DNA of 64,000 bases, taken from NCBI RefSeq assembly GCF_022808985.1, contig NZ_JAKZFT010000003.1:1-64000 (forward strand), written 5' to 3'. Both the position numbers and the translations under genes were made by a program. Of the stretch, positions 17,948-25,672 are shown one piece after another. The notes under the pieces are model-generated. The model was given only the letters and a program-made list of their open reading frames with translations, was not told where the DNA came from and did no database searches. The DNA comes from Geotalea sp. SG265 (GTDB lineage Bacteria > Desulfobacterota > Desulfuromonadia > Geobacterales > Geobacteraceae). Every line of letters starts with the position of its first letter. The first letter of the stretch is position 1.

Positions 17948-18427
17948 TCAGAATTCGAATTCCAGATTGGCTTTGGCAATTTTATCCAGCGGGATGACGG
18001 CGTTCTGCCCTTCTTTCAGGGCCACATGGACCTGGCCATCCTGCAAGCCTTTCAGTTCGCCGAGAAAGGTCTTTCGCTTGTTGCCGGCATCGTCGGCCAG
18101 GGCTTCAAACGTCCGGATCTTAACCAGTTTCCCCGTATATCTTTCGTAATCGGCAGCTTTTTTCAGGGGGCGGTCGAGGCCGGGGGATGACACTTCAAAG
18201 CGATAATGCCCGGGTATGATATCCTCCACTTCGAGAATTTCCGACAACTCACGACTGACCGATTCACAGTCATCCAGGGTAACGCCCCCTTCCCTGTCTA
18301 TGAAAAGCCGCAGGACCAGTTCTCGCCCTTCCCGCTTGTATTCGAGCTCAACCAGCTCCATGGCGAGGGACGACAGTACCTGTTCGGCAAGTTCGGTTAC
18401 CCGGGAAACAACATCTACTTTGGCCAT
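17948..18427 (-). CDS. rimP: Ribosome maturation factor RimP
   Basis: 159 residues from the ATG at 18427, a typical RimP length. A longer open frame to 18478 runs through a terminator hairpin and is rejected. Family features are visible: the N-terminal [46 protein letters not shown] and [13 protein letters not shown]. It is needed for 30S maturation. It heads the rimP-nusA-infB operon. Confidence 0.95.
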   Translation of the reverse strand: MAKVDVVSRVTELAEQVLSSLAMELVELEYKREGRELVLRLFIDREGGVTLDDCESVSRELSEILEVEDIIPGHYRFEVSSPGLDRPLKKAADYERYTGKLVKIRTFEALADDAGNKRKTFLGELKGLQDGQVHVALKEGQNAVIPLDKIAKANLEFEF

Positions 18428-18438
18428 AATTTTCCCAT

Positions 18439-18469
18439 AAAAAAAAGTGAGCCGGAGGAGCTCACTTTT
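18439..18469 (-). terminator. Terminator-like hairpin immediately before rimP (candidate attenuator)
   Basis: On the minus strand, AAAAGTGAGC and GCTCACTTTT form a 10-bp stem with a seven-base loop, followed at once by eight T. The rimP ATG begins 12 bases later. Since the next upstream gene on this strand is absent, it most likely works as an attenuator of the operon's own leader. Confidence 0.75.
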
Positions 18470-18493
18470 AGTGAACATTTACTTGTGACTTCC

Positions 18494-18522
18494 TCTTTAC
18501 CATGCAGATGGCCAAAAGGCAA
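18494..18522 (-). promoter_or_regulatory. Possible promoter of the rimP operon
   Basis: TTGCCT (18517-18522) and TAAAGA (18494-18499) on the minus strand, 17 bases apart. They would give a leader of about 60 bases made up almost entirely of the terminator-like hairpin. Confidence 0.4.
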
Positions 18523-18655
18523 GCATTTTTTTAGAAAATTTTATCGCCCGAATCCGATTGCGTGAGGGTTTCCGCCTGCAATTGACGAAAAATCGTTTCC
18601 GGGTAGTATTTGATAGAAACTGCTGGTTTTCATTAGGTAAAAGATATAGTATTGG

Positions 18656-18669
18656 CGGAATGAATTCCG
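18656..18669. repeat. Palindrome CGGAATGAATTCCG upstream of the MBL gene
   Basis: Perfect 6-bp arms around GA, 60 bases before the ATG at 18729. It may be a small operator for the mla-type operon. There is no further support. Confidence 0.3.
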
Positions 18670-18728
18670 ACACATGAATGAACGCGCAAACTGCCGGCAC
18701 CGCCACTACGAAAGCATCGAGGAAAAAC

Positions 18729-19484
18729 ATGAGATTACGTGTACTTGGTTGTGCAGGGGCCGAATTCCCCCACTTTCACCCATCGGCTTTCCTCGTGGAT
18801 GAGAGTCTGCTGCTGGACGCGGGTACTATCGGCGCCGTGCTTTCCGAACACGAACAATGGGCCATTGCAGAGATATTCATCACCCATGCCCACCTGGACC
18901 ATATCCGCGGCATTCCCATGCTTGCCGACAATATCGTCATCAAAGAACTGGATAAGCACCTGAACATTTACGGTATCGATGCAACCATTGATTCCCTGGG
19001 TACACACTTGCTCAATGATGTCATCTGGCCAGATTTCAGCAAGATTCCCCCGGCGCATCCGGTCATACGATACCGGAGGATCGTCCCGGAAGTGGAACTG
19101 GAGATAGGCGCATACCGGGTCACGGCGGTTGCGGTAAACCATACGGTGCCTGCAGTCGGATACATAGTCCGCAAGGGGAACAAATCCATCATGTACACGG
19201 GGGATACCGGTCCGACCGAGCGGCTCTGGGAATTCACGGACGGGCTTTCGGCCCTCATCATCGAGGTGTCGTTTCCAAATGAAATGGAGGAGCTGGCGCT
19301 TCTGACCAGGCATCTCACCCCGGCCCTGCTGGCCAGGGAACTGAAAAAGATCAAGACTCTGCCGCCGCGCATCCTGGTTACCCACCCGAAGCCGCAGCAC
19401 TACGACAAGATAGCGTCCGAACTGGATGATCTGGGTAATGCACGGATAGAACTGTTGCGGGACGGCAATGTCTATGAGCTCTGA
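18729..19484 (+). CDS. MBL-fold metallohydrolase (class II cyclic-nucleotide phosphodiesterase-like)
   Basis: 251 residues from the ATG at 18729, preceded by GAGGAAAAAC. An earlier ATG at 18678 lacks a ribosome site. The zinc motif ITHAHLDHIRGIPML (HxHxDH) is at about residues 73-87. Further ligands are in NHTVPAVGY, YTGDTGPT and THPKPQHYD. This pattern resembles class II 3',5'-cyclic-nucleotide phosphodiesterases, but the substrate is uncertain. It is 15 bases upstream of the mlaE-like gene and probably heads that operon. Confidence 0.8.
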   Translation: MRLRVLGCAGAEFPHFHPSAFLVDESLLLDAGTIGAVLSEHEQWAIAEIFITHAHLDHIRGIPMLADNIVIKELDKHLNIYGIDATIDSLGTHLLNDVIWPDFSKIPPAHPVIRYRRIVPEVELEIGAYRVTAVAVNHTVPAVGYIVRKGNKSIMYTGDTGPTERLWEFTDGLSALIIEVSFPNEMEELALLTRHLTPALLARELKKIKTLPPRILVTHPKPQHYDKIASELDDLGNARIELLRDGNVYEL

Positions 19485-19499
19485 TCCCGTGGTCGGCCT

Positions 19500-20273
19500 A
19501 TGATAACCCTCCTCGGCGCATGGATACTGAAGCAGCTGTTGACCGGCATGGGATTGGTCGAAACCGTCACCCATGCCTTCAGTAACCTGCTCGTCACCCT
19601 CCATTACGGCAGGCGACCAATCATGGCCGTATTGCGGAAGCAGATTTATTTCACCGGCCTGGAATCGCTGAAAATTATCGTCATCATCTCGCTGACCATA
19701 GGCATTGTCATCATCACCCAGATCATCAGCCTGGTGGGGACCAATGAAACCCTTATGGGGCGGGTCCTGGTATGGCTCGTCATCCGTGAACTGGGCCCGG
19801 TTTTGACAGCCATCATCGTCATTGCACGAAGCGGCACAGCCATCGCCACCGAGCTAGGCTACATGAAGATCAACAATGAAATCGAAAGCATCGAGGCACT
19901 GGGAATCCCCGCTGAACGCTACCTCATCATGCCACGGGTGATCGGCGTAACCGCCTCGGTGGTAATCCTCACCATTTATTTCGAGATTGCCGCCATTCTT
20001 GGTGGATTCATCGTCGCGTCGCTGGGTTGGCATGTTTCCTTCGACAAGTTCGCCCAGAGCATATTCTCCATACTGACCATCAAGGAGCTCGGCATGTCCT
20101 TCGTCAAGAGCCTCTTTTTCGGGCTCTTCCTTTCGGCAGCCTGTTGCCGGAACGGGCTTGGCGTGGGCAGAAGCGCCACACAGATCCCCCAGGCGGCGAC
20201 CAAAGGGGTCATGCAAAGCCTGTTTCTCGTCTTTGTGCTGGATGGAATCATAACCCTGGTTTCTCTTCTGTAA
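19500..20273 (+). CDS. MlaE-family ABC transporter permease
   Basis: 257 residues, a full-length MlaE/YrbE permease with about five hydrophobic segments. The family core (FTGLESLKIIVIISLTIGIV, RELGPVLTAIIVIARSGTAI and ELGYMKINNEIESIEALG) is well conserved. With an ATPase and an MCE protein it moves phospholipids or other hydrophobic compounds between the membranes. The gene order mlaE-mlaF-mlaD follows, but the partner ATPase in this operon is degenerate. No mlaA, mlaB or mlaC is present here. Confidence 0.93.
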   Translation: MITLLGAWILKQLLTGMGLVETVTHAFSNLLVTLHYGRRPIMAVLRKQIYFTGLESLKIIVIISLTIGIVIITQIISLVGTNETLMGRVLVWLVIRELGPVLTAIIVIARSGTAIATELGYMKINNEIESIEALGIPAERYLIMPRVIGVTASVVILTIYFEIAAILGGFIVASLGWHVSFDKFAQSIFSILTIKELGMSFVKSLFFGLFLSAACCRNGLGVGRSATQIPQAATKGVMQSLFLVFVLDGIITLVSLL

Positions 20274-20285
20274 CCGGACATTGCC

Positions 20286-20954
20286 ATGACCGATACTGCC
20301 AACGATATAATCACTGCAGAAAAGATCGCCTGGAACGACCTGTTCAATGATGCCACCTTTGCCGTTGCACGGGGCTCCATCACCGTTATCATTACCCCTA
20401 AGGAGGAAGTGGATGCCTGGCTGGTACGGCTCATCCTCGGGTTTGTCGAAACCGACCGGGGAGAATTCAGCATTTTCGGCGCCAAACCAACTTCCCTGCC
20501 CGAGAACCGGCTGTACGAGCTGCGGCAGCGGATCGGCATCGTTTATGCCAATGGAGGACTCATTTCCAATCTGAAAATCTGGGAAAATGTCACCCTGCCC
20601 CTTTCATACAAAGGCAGAATGAATAACGCCGAAATGGAAACGCTCGGCGTACAGGTGCTGAAGCGGGCGGGGTATCAAGGAAAACTGATGCAGCTTCCTG
20701 GCCACACCCCCTTCCACCAGAAAAAAGCTGCTGGTTTCGCCCGGGCCATGCTCATGGATCCCGAACTGATGGTCTACGAATCGCCGCTTCTGGGGCTGAA
20801 CCAGGAAGAACGGCGGGCCTTCATGGCGACCGCTATGCAGTTCCATGGCGAACAGGAAGGAAGAACATCCCTTTTTATCTCATCAAACCCTGAAGTCCTG
20901 CCCATGCTGAAGGATGCCAGGGTCATCACCATAAACCAGGGGCAGCAATCATGA
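20286..20954 (+). CDS. Degenerate MlaF-like ABC ATPase (predicted non-hydrolysing)
   Basis: 222 residues, intact frame. Overall it aligns with MlaF (YELRQRIGIVYANGGLISNL, WENVTLPL, ARAMLMDPEL), yet every nucleotide-handling motif is altered. The Walker A position reads ITPKEEVDAW with no GxxGxGK(S/T). The Q-loop Gln is Ala or absent. The signature LSGGQ position reads PFHQKKA. Walker B plus catalytic Glu reads VYESPLLGLN instead of YDEPTSGLD. The H-loop His is missing (ISSNP). It still overlaps mlaD by four bases. It is probably structural or regulatory, or needs another ATPase from elsewhere. Sequencing error cannot explain changes at five sites. Confidence 0.85.
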   Translation: MTDTANDIITAEKIAWNDLFNDATFAVARGSITVIITPKEEVDAWLVRLILGFVETDRGEFSIFGAKPTSLPENRLYELRQRIGIVYANGGLISNLKIWENVTLPLSYKGRMNNAEMETLGVQVLKRAGYQGKLMQLPGHTPFHQKKAAGFARAMLMDPELMVYESPLLGLNQEERRAFMATAMQFHGEQEGRTSLFISSNPEVLPMLKDARVITINQGQQS

Positions 20955-21925
20955 TAAAAGAAGAAGATGTGCGATTCAAACATCTGGAAAAGAAGATCGG
21001 CCTCTTCGCCGCCGTTGCCATCTTGGGTGCACTGGCGGTAGTGCTGTTCATCGGCGCCGATAAGGACCTTCTCACCCCCAAGTACAAATTGAAGTTCACC
21101 ACCGAAAAGGGGACCGGCTTTGCCAAGGGGATGCCGGTCAAGCTCTCCGGCTTCCGGATCGGACGCGTCAAGAGCATCAGCCTCAATGAACAGGCCATGG
21201 TGGATATCGAAATGGAGATCGACAAGAAATACCAGAAATGGATCAAGAGCGATTCCACTGCCCGGCTCGTCAAGGAGGGGCTGGTCGGGGACAGTATCGT
21301 CGAGATATCGGTCGGCTCTGCCAAAGCCCGGGTCCTGAAGAACGGCGACACCATCAATTTTGAAAAGAGCAAGGGGCTGGAAGAAGTTGCCAACGACATT
21401 GCCGAAAAGGTCAAGCCTGTGCTCATGGAGGTCAAAGAAATCATCAGTTATGTCAACGACCCCAACGGGGACATCAAGCAGTCACTGGGCAACATCAAGG
21501 TCCTGACCCGGCAGTTGCAGGATACCCGGGAAAAGGTGGATGAGCTGCTGGTCTCTTCCCGGGACAATGTGGGCACCGTGACTAAAAGCAGCGTTGATCT
21601 CCTTAACAACACCAATGCCAAGGTTTCCGCCCTGGGGCCCACCCTGGAAAAGGTTGACCGGTCCATGACCAATCTGGAAAAGAGCCTTCCCCCATTGCTG
21701 CAGAAAGTTGACGCCAGCATGGACCATCTGGAAAAGACGACCCTGCAGCTGCAAAAGACCTCGGAAAAGGCTATGCCGAGGGTCCCGAAGCTGATGAATA
21801 AAGCAGAAGACGTCATGGAGGGAGCCGATACAGTGATGAATGCCGTCAAGGACATGTGGCCCTTCAAAAATCATGTCCCCCCTGCCGAGCAGCGGCAGTT
21901 CGTCCCGGGTGACAGCCATGAATAA
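20951..21925 (+). CDS. MlaD/MCE-family lipid-binding protein
   Basis: 324 residues. One N-terminal membrane anchor (about residues 17-36) is followed by an MCE domain (about 44-120: LKFTTEKGTGFAKGMPVKLS, GFRIGRVKSISL, LVKEGLVGDSIVEIS). A long amphipathic/coiled-coil region (about 150-300) with LEK/VD repeats follows. MCE proteins form hexameric rings that carry lipids across the periplasm. The long helical tail suggests a needle or tunnel extension beyond the ring. The gene overlaps both neighbours, so its synthesis is coupled to the degenerate ABC protein and the TPR lipoprotein. Confidence 0.92.
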   Translation: MIKEEDVRFKHLEKKIGLFAAVAILGALAVVLFIGADKDLLTPKYKLKFTTEKGTGFAKGMPVKLSGFRIGRVKSISLNEQAMVDIEMEIDKKYQKWIKSDSTARLVKEGLVGDSIVEISVGSAKARVLKNGDTINFEKSKGLEEVANDIAEKVKPVLMEVKEIISYVNDPNGDIKQSLGNIKVLTRQLQDTREKVDELLVSSRDNVGTVTKSSVDLLNNTNAKVSALGPTLEKVDRSMTNLEKSLPPLLQKVDASMDHLEKTTLQLQKTSEKAMPRVPKLMNKAEDVMEGADTVMNAVKDMWPFKNHVPPAEQRQFVPGDSHE

Positions 21926-22841
21926 TGCACGAGTAATACTTTCCTGCGTCATGCTCCTCCTTCTCGCCCCCATCGGCTCCGGCTGCAGCCGAAATCTGCC
22001 CCGCCTGTCCCCCCCCCAGTTGGAGGCGATCAATCATAACATGCGTGGCATAAAGGCCGAAGCACGGGGAAACCACGAACTGGCCCTGGAGGAATTCGGC
22101 GAATCGCTGCGGATGAACGGGGCGCTCGATAATACCGAAGGCATGATCGTGGCACTGGTGAATATCTCCAGGGTGAACCGCCGCGGGGGGGATACAAAAG
22201 CTGCACAGGAAGCCATCGACCGGGCAGTGGAGCTGGTGGCGCCTGCATCGGATATTTTTCCGGAAGTCGCTTTCGAAAAGAGCAGCGTTGCCATGCAGGC
22301 GAATAACCTGCCGGTCGCGCAGGACTGGGCACTAAAGGCGGTTTCGACTGCCGCAGACGGCAGAAAAGCGGCGGCAACCAACCTCCTGGCCAGGATACTG
22401 CATCGGGAAAGACAGTCTGACGCGGCAAGAACGCAGGCGGAACAGGCACTTTCGTTGAGCCGGACGAACAATCAGCCGGAAGAGGAGGCCAATGCCCTGC
22501 GACTCCTCGGTTCCGTTCACAGAGAGGCAAAACGCGCCACTGAAGCCCTTGATGCTTATAGGAAGGCCCTTGATCTGGACAAGAGCCTCGGCAAAAGCCG
22601 GCAAATAGCCGCAGATCTGCGCGGCATCGCCGATACCTACGCGTCCGTAGGCAAGGACCGGGATGCGGTCTCCTTTTACCGACGCGCCCAGAGCGTCAGT
22701 CAGAACGGTGGCGACAGGGTTGCCGCTGCGGAAGATCTGCTCCGTCTGGCACAGCTCCATGAAAAGATGGGAGAAAAGGAGCGGTCGCTGCAGCTCATGG
22801 AAGAGCGCGAAACCTTGCTGCAGCAGGCCCACGAACGGTAA
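21918..22841 (+). CDS. TPR-repeat lipoprotein
   Basis: 307 residues from the ATG at 21918, overlapping the MCE gene stop by eight bases. An earlier in-frame ATG at 21840 lies deep inside the MCE gene. The signal peptide ends in lipobox IGSGC. The mature part is a helical repeat array with clear TPR units (RLLGSVHREAKRATEALDAY, DLRGIADTYASVGKDRDAVS). It is probably an outer-membrane-anchored scaffold for the lipid-transport complex, replacing MlaA/MlaC in this operon. That role is inferred from position only. Confidence 0.8.
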   Translation: MNNARVILSCVMLLLLAPIGSGCSRNLPRLSPPQLEAINHNMRGIKAEARGNHELALEEFGESLRMNGALDNTEGMIVALVNISRVNRRGGDTKAAQEAIDRAVELVAPASDIFPEVAFEKSSVAMQANNLPVAQDWALKAVSTAADGRKAAATNLLARILHRERQSDAARTQAEQALSLSRTNNQPEEEANALRLLGSVHREAKRATEALDAYRKALDLDKSLGKSRQIAADLRGIADTYASVGKDRDAVSFYRRAQSVSQNGGDRVAAAEDLLRLAQLHEKMGEKERSLQLMEERETLLQQAHER

Positions 22842-22953
22842 CTTTACCAAAGCGCAAGAAAACGGCCCTGCAGCCCTTCACTTTTGCCCCTGAACCTGCT
22901 AAGATACGCCGTTCGATGGCTGCATTATCAATTTCCACAGAGAGAACACACCC

Positions 22954-24336
22954 ATGAAATACATCAGCACCAGGGGAAATATCTCCCCCGTCGGTTTCAA
23001 AGACGCTGTCATGATGGGCCTTGCCACTGACGGCGGCCTGCTGCTTCCCGAGCATTTTCCAGCCGTTGACACTGCCACCCTTGCCTCCTGGCGGCAGCTC
23101 CCCTACCGGGAACTGGCCTTCCAGGTGATTTCCCGGTTCGTGGACGACATTCCCGCAGGGGACCTGAAGAAATTGATCGACAAATCATACGACAGCTTTG
23201 CCCACCCGGAAATCACCCCGGTAGTGGCCAAAAACGGTGTCCACATCCTGGAGCTTTTCCACGGCCCCACCCTGGCCTTCAAGGACGTGGCCCTGCAGCT
23301 GCTCGGCAACCTCTTCGAATACCTGCTCAAGGAAACGGGCAGAAAAATGAACATCGTCGGCGCCACCTCCGGTGATACGGGAAGCGCCGCCATCTATGGG
23401 GCCCGGGGAAAGGAAAACATCAATATCTTCATCCTCCACCCCTACGGCAAGACATCCCCAATCCAGGCACGGCAGATGACCACGGTTCTTGACGCCAATG
23501 TCTTCAATATCGCCGTGGAAGGCACCTTCGACGACTGCCAGAACATCGTCAAGGAACTCTTCAATGACCTTCCCTTCAAGGAGCAGTATGCCCTGGGAGC
23601 AGTCAATTCCATCAACTGGGCGCGGGTCCTGGCCCAGGTGGTCTATTACTTCTACGCATGGTTCCGGGTTGCCGACAAGAAGGAAACTCCGGTCACCTTT
23701 GCCGTTCCCACTGGCAATTTCGGCGACATCTTCGCCGGCTACGTGGCCAAACGCATGGGGCTTCCCATAGCAAAACTGCTCCTTGCCACCAACGAGAACA
23801 ACATCCTGACCCGCTTCATCAATGAAGGAGACTACTCCAAGGGTTCCGTCGTCCAGACCGTCTCGCCATCCATGGATATTCAGGTGGCCTCCAATTTCGA
23901 ACGATATCTCTACTACCTCTTCGGTGAAGATCCGGCACGGGTCCGCGACTGTTTCAGCCACTTTGCCGCCACGGGCCGCATGACCTTCACTGCCGAAGAA
24001 ATGAACAAGGTACGGGCAGAATTCGCCTCCCGTTCCGTCAATGAAGCGGAAACCCTGGAGACCATCGCCGCATTCCACCGGGAGACCGGCTATCTCCTCG
24101 ATCCTCATACGGCCGTCGGGGTCAAGGCGGCCCTGGAATACACCCAGGACGGCACAGCTGTCTGCCTTGCCACCGCCCATCCCGCCAAGTTCGGCGAGGC
24201 GGTCGAAAAGGCCACCGGCAATCCCCCGTCCCTCCCCGCATCCCTGCATGGTATCGAAAAACTACCGACCCGCTGCGAGATCATGCCGGCGGACCGGGCC
24301 GCCATCCGGAATTACGTAGCCGAAAAGGCCCTCTGA
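22954..24336 (+). CDS. thrC: Threonine synthase
   Basis: 460 residues, the long PLP fold-type II form. The N-terminal YISTRGNISPVGFKDAVMMG and the PLP-lysine motif GPTLAFKDVALQLLG are conserved. The phosphate-binding loop is GATSGDTGSAAI. It converts O-phosphohomoserine to threonine. Homoserine dehydrogenase lies nearby on the other strand (25673-26983), while homoserine kinase and aspartokinase are not in the window. A terminator follows. Confidence 0.97.
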   Translation: MKYISTRGNISPVGFKDAVMMGLATDGGLLLPEHFPAVDTATLASWRQLPYRELAFQVISRFVDDIPAGDLKKLIDKSYDSFAHPEITPVVAKNGVHILELFHGPTLAFKDVALQLLGNLFEYLLKETGRKMNIVGATSGDTGSAAIYGARGKENINIFILHPYGKTSPIQARQMTTVLDANVFNIAVEGTFDDCQNIVKELFNDLPFKEQYALGAVNSINWARVLAQVVYYFYAWFRVADKKETPVTFAVPTGNFGDIFAGYVAKRMGLPIAKLLLATNENNILTRFINEGDYSKGSVVQTVSPSMDIQVASNFERYLYYLFGEDPARVRDCFSHFAATGRMTFTAEEMNKVRAEFASRSVNEAETLETIAAFHRETGYLLDPHTAVGVKAALEYTQDGTAVCLATAHPAKFGEAVEKATGNPPSLPASLHGIEKLPTRCEIMPADRAAIRNYVAEKAL

Positions 24337-24350
24337 GCAAAGACAGCAAC

Positions 24351-24385
24351 AAAAAACCCCGTCTCTTAAGGCGGGGTTTTTCTTT
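24351..24385 (+). terminator. Terminator of thrC
   Basis: AAAACCCCG and CGGGGTTTT form a 9-bp stem with a ten-base loop followed by T-rich sequence, 17 bases after the thrC stop. Confidence 0.88.
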
Positions 24386-24425
24386 CTCCGGGTTTCGCCA
24401 TTTACTGAAAAGGGGGTCACCGGTC

Positions 24426-25136
24426 ATGATACTGAACTGGAAGGATATAGACACGGTCCTGCTGGATATGGACGGAACCCTCCTGGATCGCCATTTCGAC
24501 GATCATTTCTGGCTGGAGCATGTGCCGAAACGCTATGCGGAGAAGCACAAGATACCTTTTAAAGATGCGCAGGTGATGCTCGTCAACCATTTCCGCTCCC
24601 AGGAAAACACCCTCAACTGGACAGACCTGGACTATTGGAGTGCGCAACTGGGGCTGGACATACCGCTCCTGAAAGAGGAGGTGGATCATCTCATTGCGGT
24701 TCACCCCTTCGTCATTGAATTCCTCCTCTACCTGAAACAGCACCGCAAGGCGGTCTACCTGGTGACGAACGCCCACAGCAAGACACTGGCCCTGAAGATG
24801 AGAAAGACCCGCATCGGCTCTTACTTTGACGCAATCGTCTCCGCCCACGACCTGGGACTGCCCAAGGAAGATGCTGCATTCTGGCCGAAGCTTGCCTCCC
24901 GCATCAGGTACACCCCAGAAAGGACCATGCTCGGTGAAGACAGCGAAACGAACCTTTCCTCGGCTGCCGAATATGGCATCAGGTACCTGATCTACGTGAG
25001 CCGCTTCAGTTCCACCATTCCCCCCATCGCCTCCCGGAACTTCTCATCCATTCACTATTTCAGCCAGCTTATCCCCCAGGACGGCTCCACTGAGATCAAC
25101 CTGGCCGGGATACCGCTGCCTCACGATCCTATCTGA
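24426..25136 (+). CDS. HAD-superfamily hydrolase, YrfG (GMP/IMP nucleotidase)-like
   Basis: 236 residues. HAD motif I is LLDMDGTLLD (nucleophile Asp), motif II is LVTNAHSKT, motif III Lys is in LGLPKEDAAFW, and motif IV is LGEDSETNLSSA. The closest family I recognise is YrfG, which dephosphorylates IMP and GMP. A helical cap lies at about residues 20-95. It stands between the thrC terminator and a convergent gene, overlapping the latter's stop by eight bases. Confidence 0.82.
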   Translation: MILNWKDIDTVLLDMDGTLLDRHFDDHFWLEHVPKRYAEKHKIPFKDAQVMLVNHFRSQENTLNWTDLDYWSAQLGLDIPLLKEEVDHLIAVHPFVIEFLLYLKQHRKAVYLVTNAHSKTLALKMRKTRIGSYFDAIVSAHDLGLPKEDAAFWPKLASRIRYTPERTMLGEDSETNLSSAAEYGIRYLIYVSRFSSTIPPIASRNFSSIHYFSQLIPQDGSTEINLAGIPLPHDPI

Positions 25137-25515
25137 ACGGAATCACCTCCAGCTTGCCGAAATCCCCCCGTTCCAGCTTCAGGGCCCGACGCTCAAGCTC
25201 CAATTCGTTGGCGTCTTCCTCACGGACCTGGCGGTACTCCAGGAGTTGCTGCAGAAGAAACGCAGCACCGACGAGAGAAGCGAGCTTGTAGCGGTGGGCA
25301 AAGACCAGACCGATACCGCTCCCCAGCAATACCAATCCTGCGGAGGTCATCGCCAGATCCATTCCCCGCTCCCGATTGAGAAAGCGCAGCTCTTTTCTGA
25401 TATTCGGCAGCTTGTCCTGTTTGAGATTGAGTGGTTTATCGCTGTCCGGCTCCACATCGGCCCTTCCGCGTTTACTGGTACGAAATCGATTGAAGATGCC
25501 CGCGTTAAGCAGCAT
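25129..25515 (-). CDS. Small membrane-associated protein of unknown function
   Basis: 128 residues from the ATG at 25515, preceded by AAAGGAGGT; an upstream frame extension to 25554 lacks such a site. The first 60 residues are polar and basic. A hydrophobic pair of segments follows (about 69-103), then a charged helix rich in Glu, Arg and Leu. I recognise no family. The gene runs convergent with the HAD gene and overlaps its end by eight bases. Confidence 0.65.
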   Translation of the reverse strand: MLLNAGIFNRFRTSKRGRADVEPDSDKPLNLKQDKLPNIRKELRFLNRERGMDLAMTSAGLVLLGSGIGLVFAHRYKLASLVGAAFLLQQLLEYRQVREEDANELELERRALKLERGDFGKLEVIPFR

Positions 25516-25607
25516 TGTCGACCTCCTTTGTGCCACTTGGTCATTTATTATCAATCTTAACAGCCATAATCACTTCCACAATGCCACTTCCCCCTCCCCT
25601 GGCTTCA

Positions 25608-25650
25608 AACAAAAAACCGCCCGCAGACAGAATGCCGACGGGCGGTTCGG
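25608..25650 (-). terminator. Terminator of the nrdR-rib-nusB-hom operon
   Basis: On the minus strand, ACCGCCCG and CGGGCGGT pair and are followed by TTTTTT. It lies 23 bases after the hom stop. Confidence 0.85.
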
Positions 25651-25672
25651 AAACAAAAGGGATAAGGGAGAA

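Noticed and set aside
18427-18478. Longer rimP start at 18478
   Set aside because: It would place the coding region across the terminator-like hairpin. The ATG at 18427 fits the RimP length.
18480-18728. tRNA gene upstream of rimP (as metY in E. coli)
   Set aside because: No cloverleaf, no T-loop GTTCGA box and no CCA end were found.
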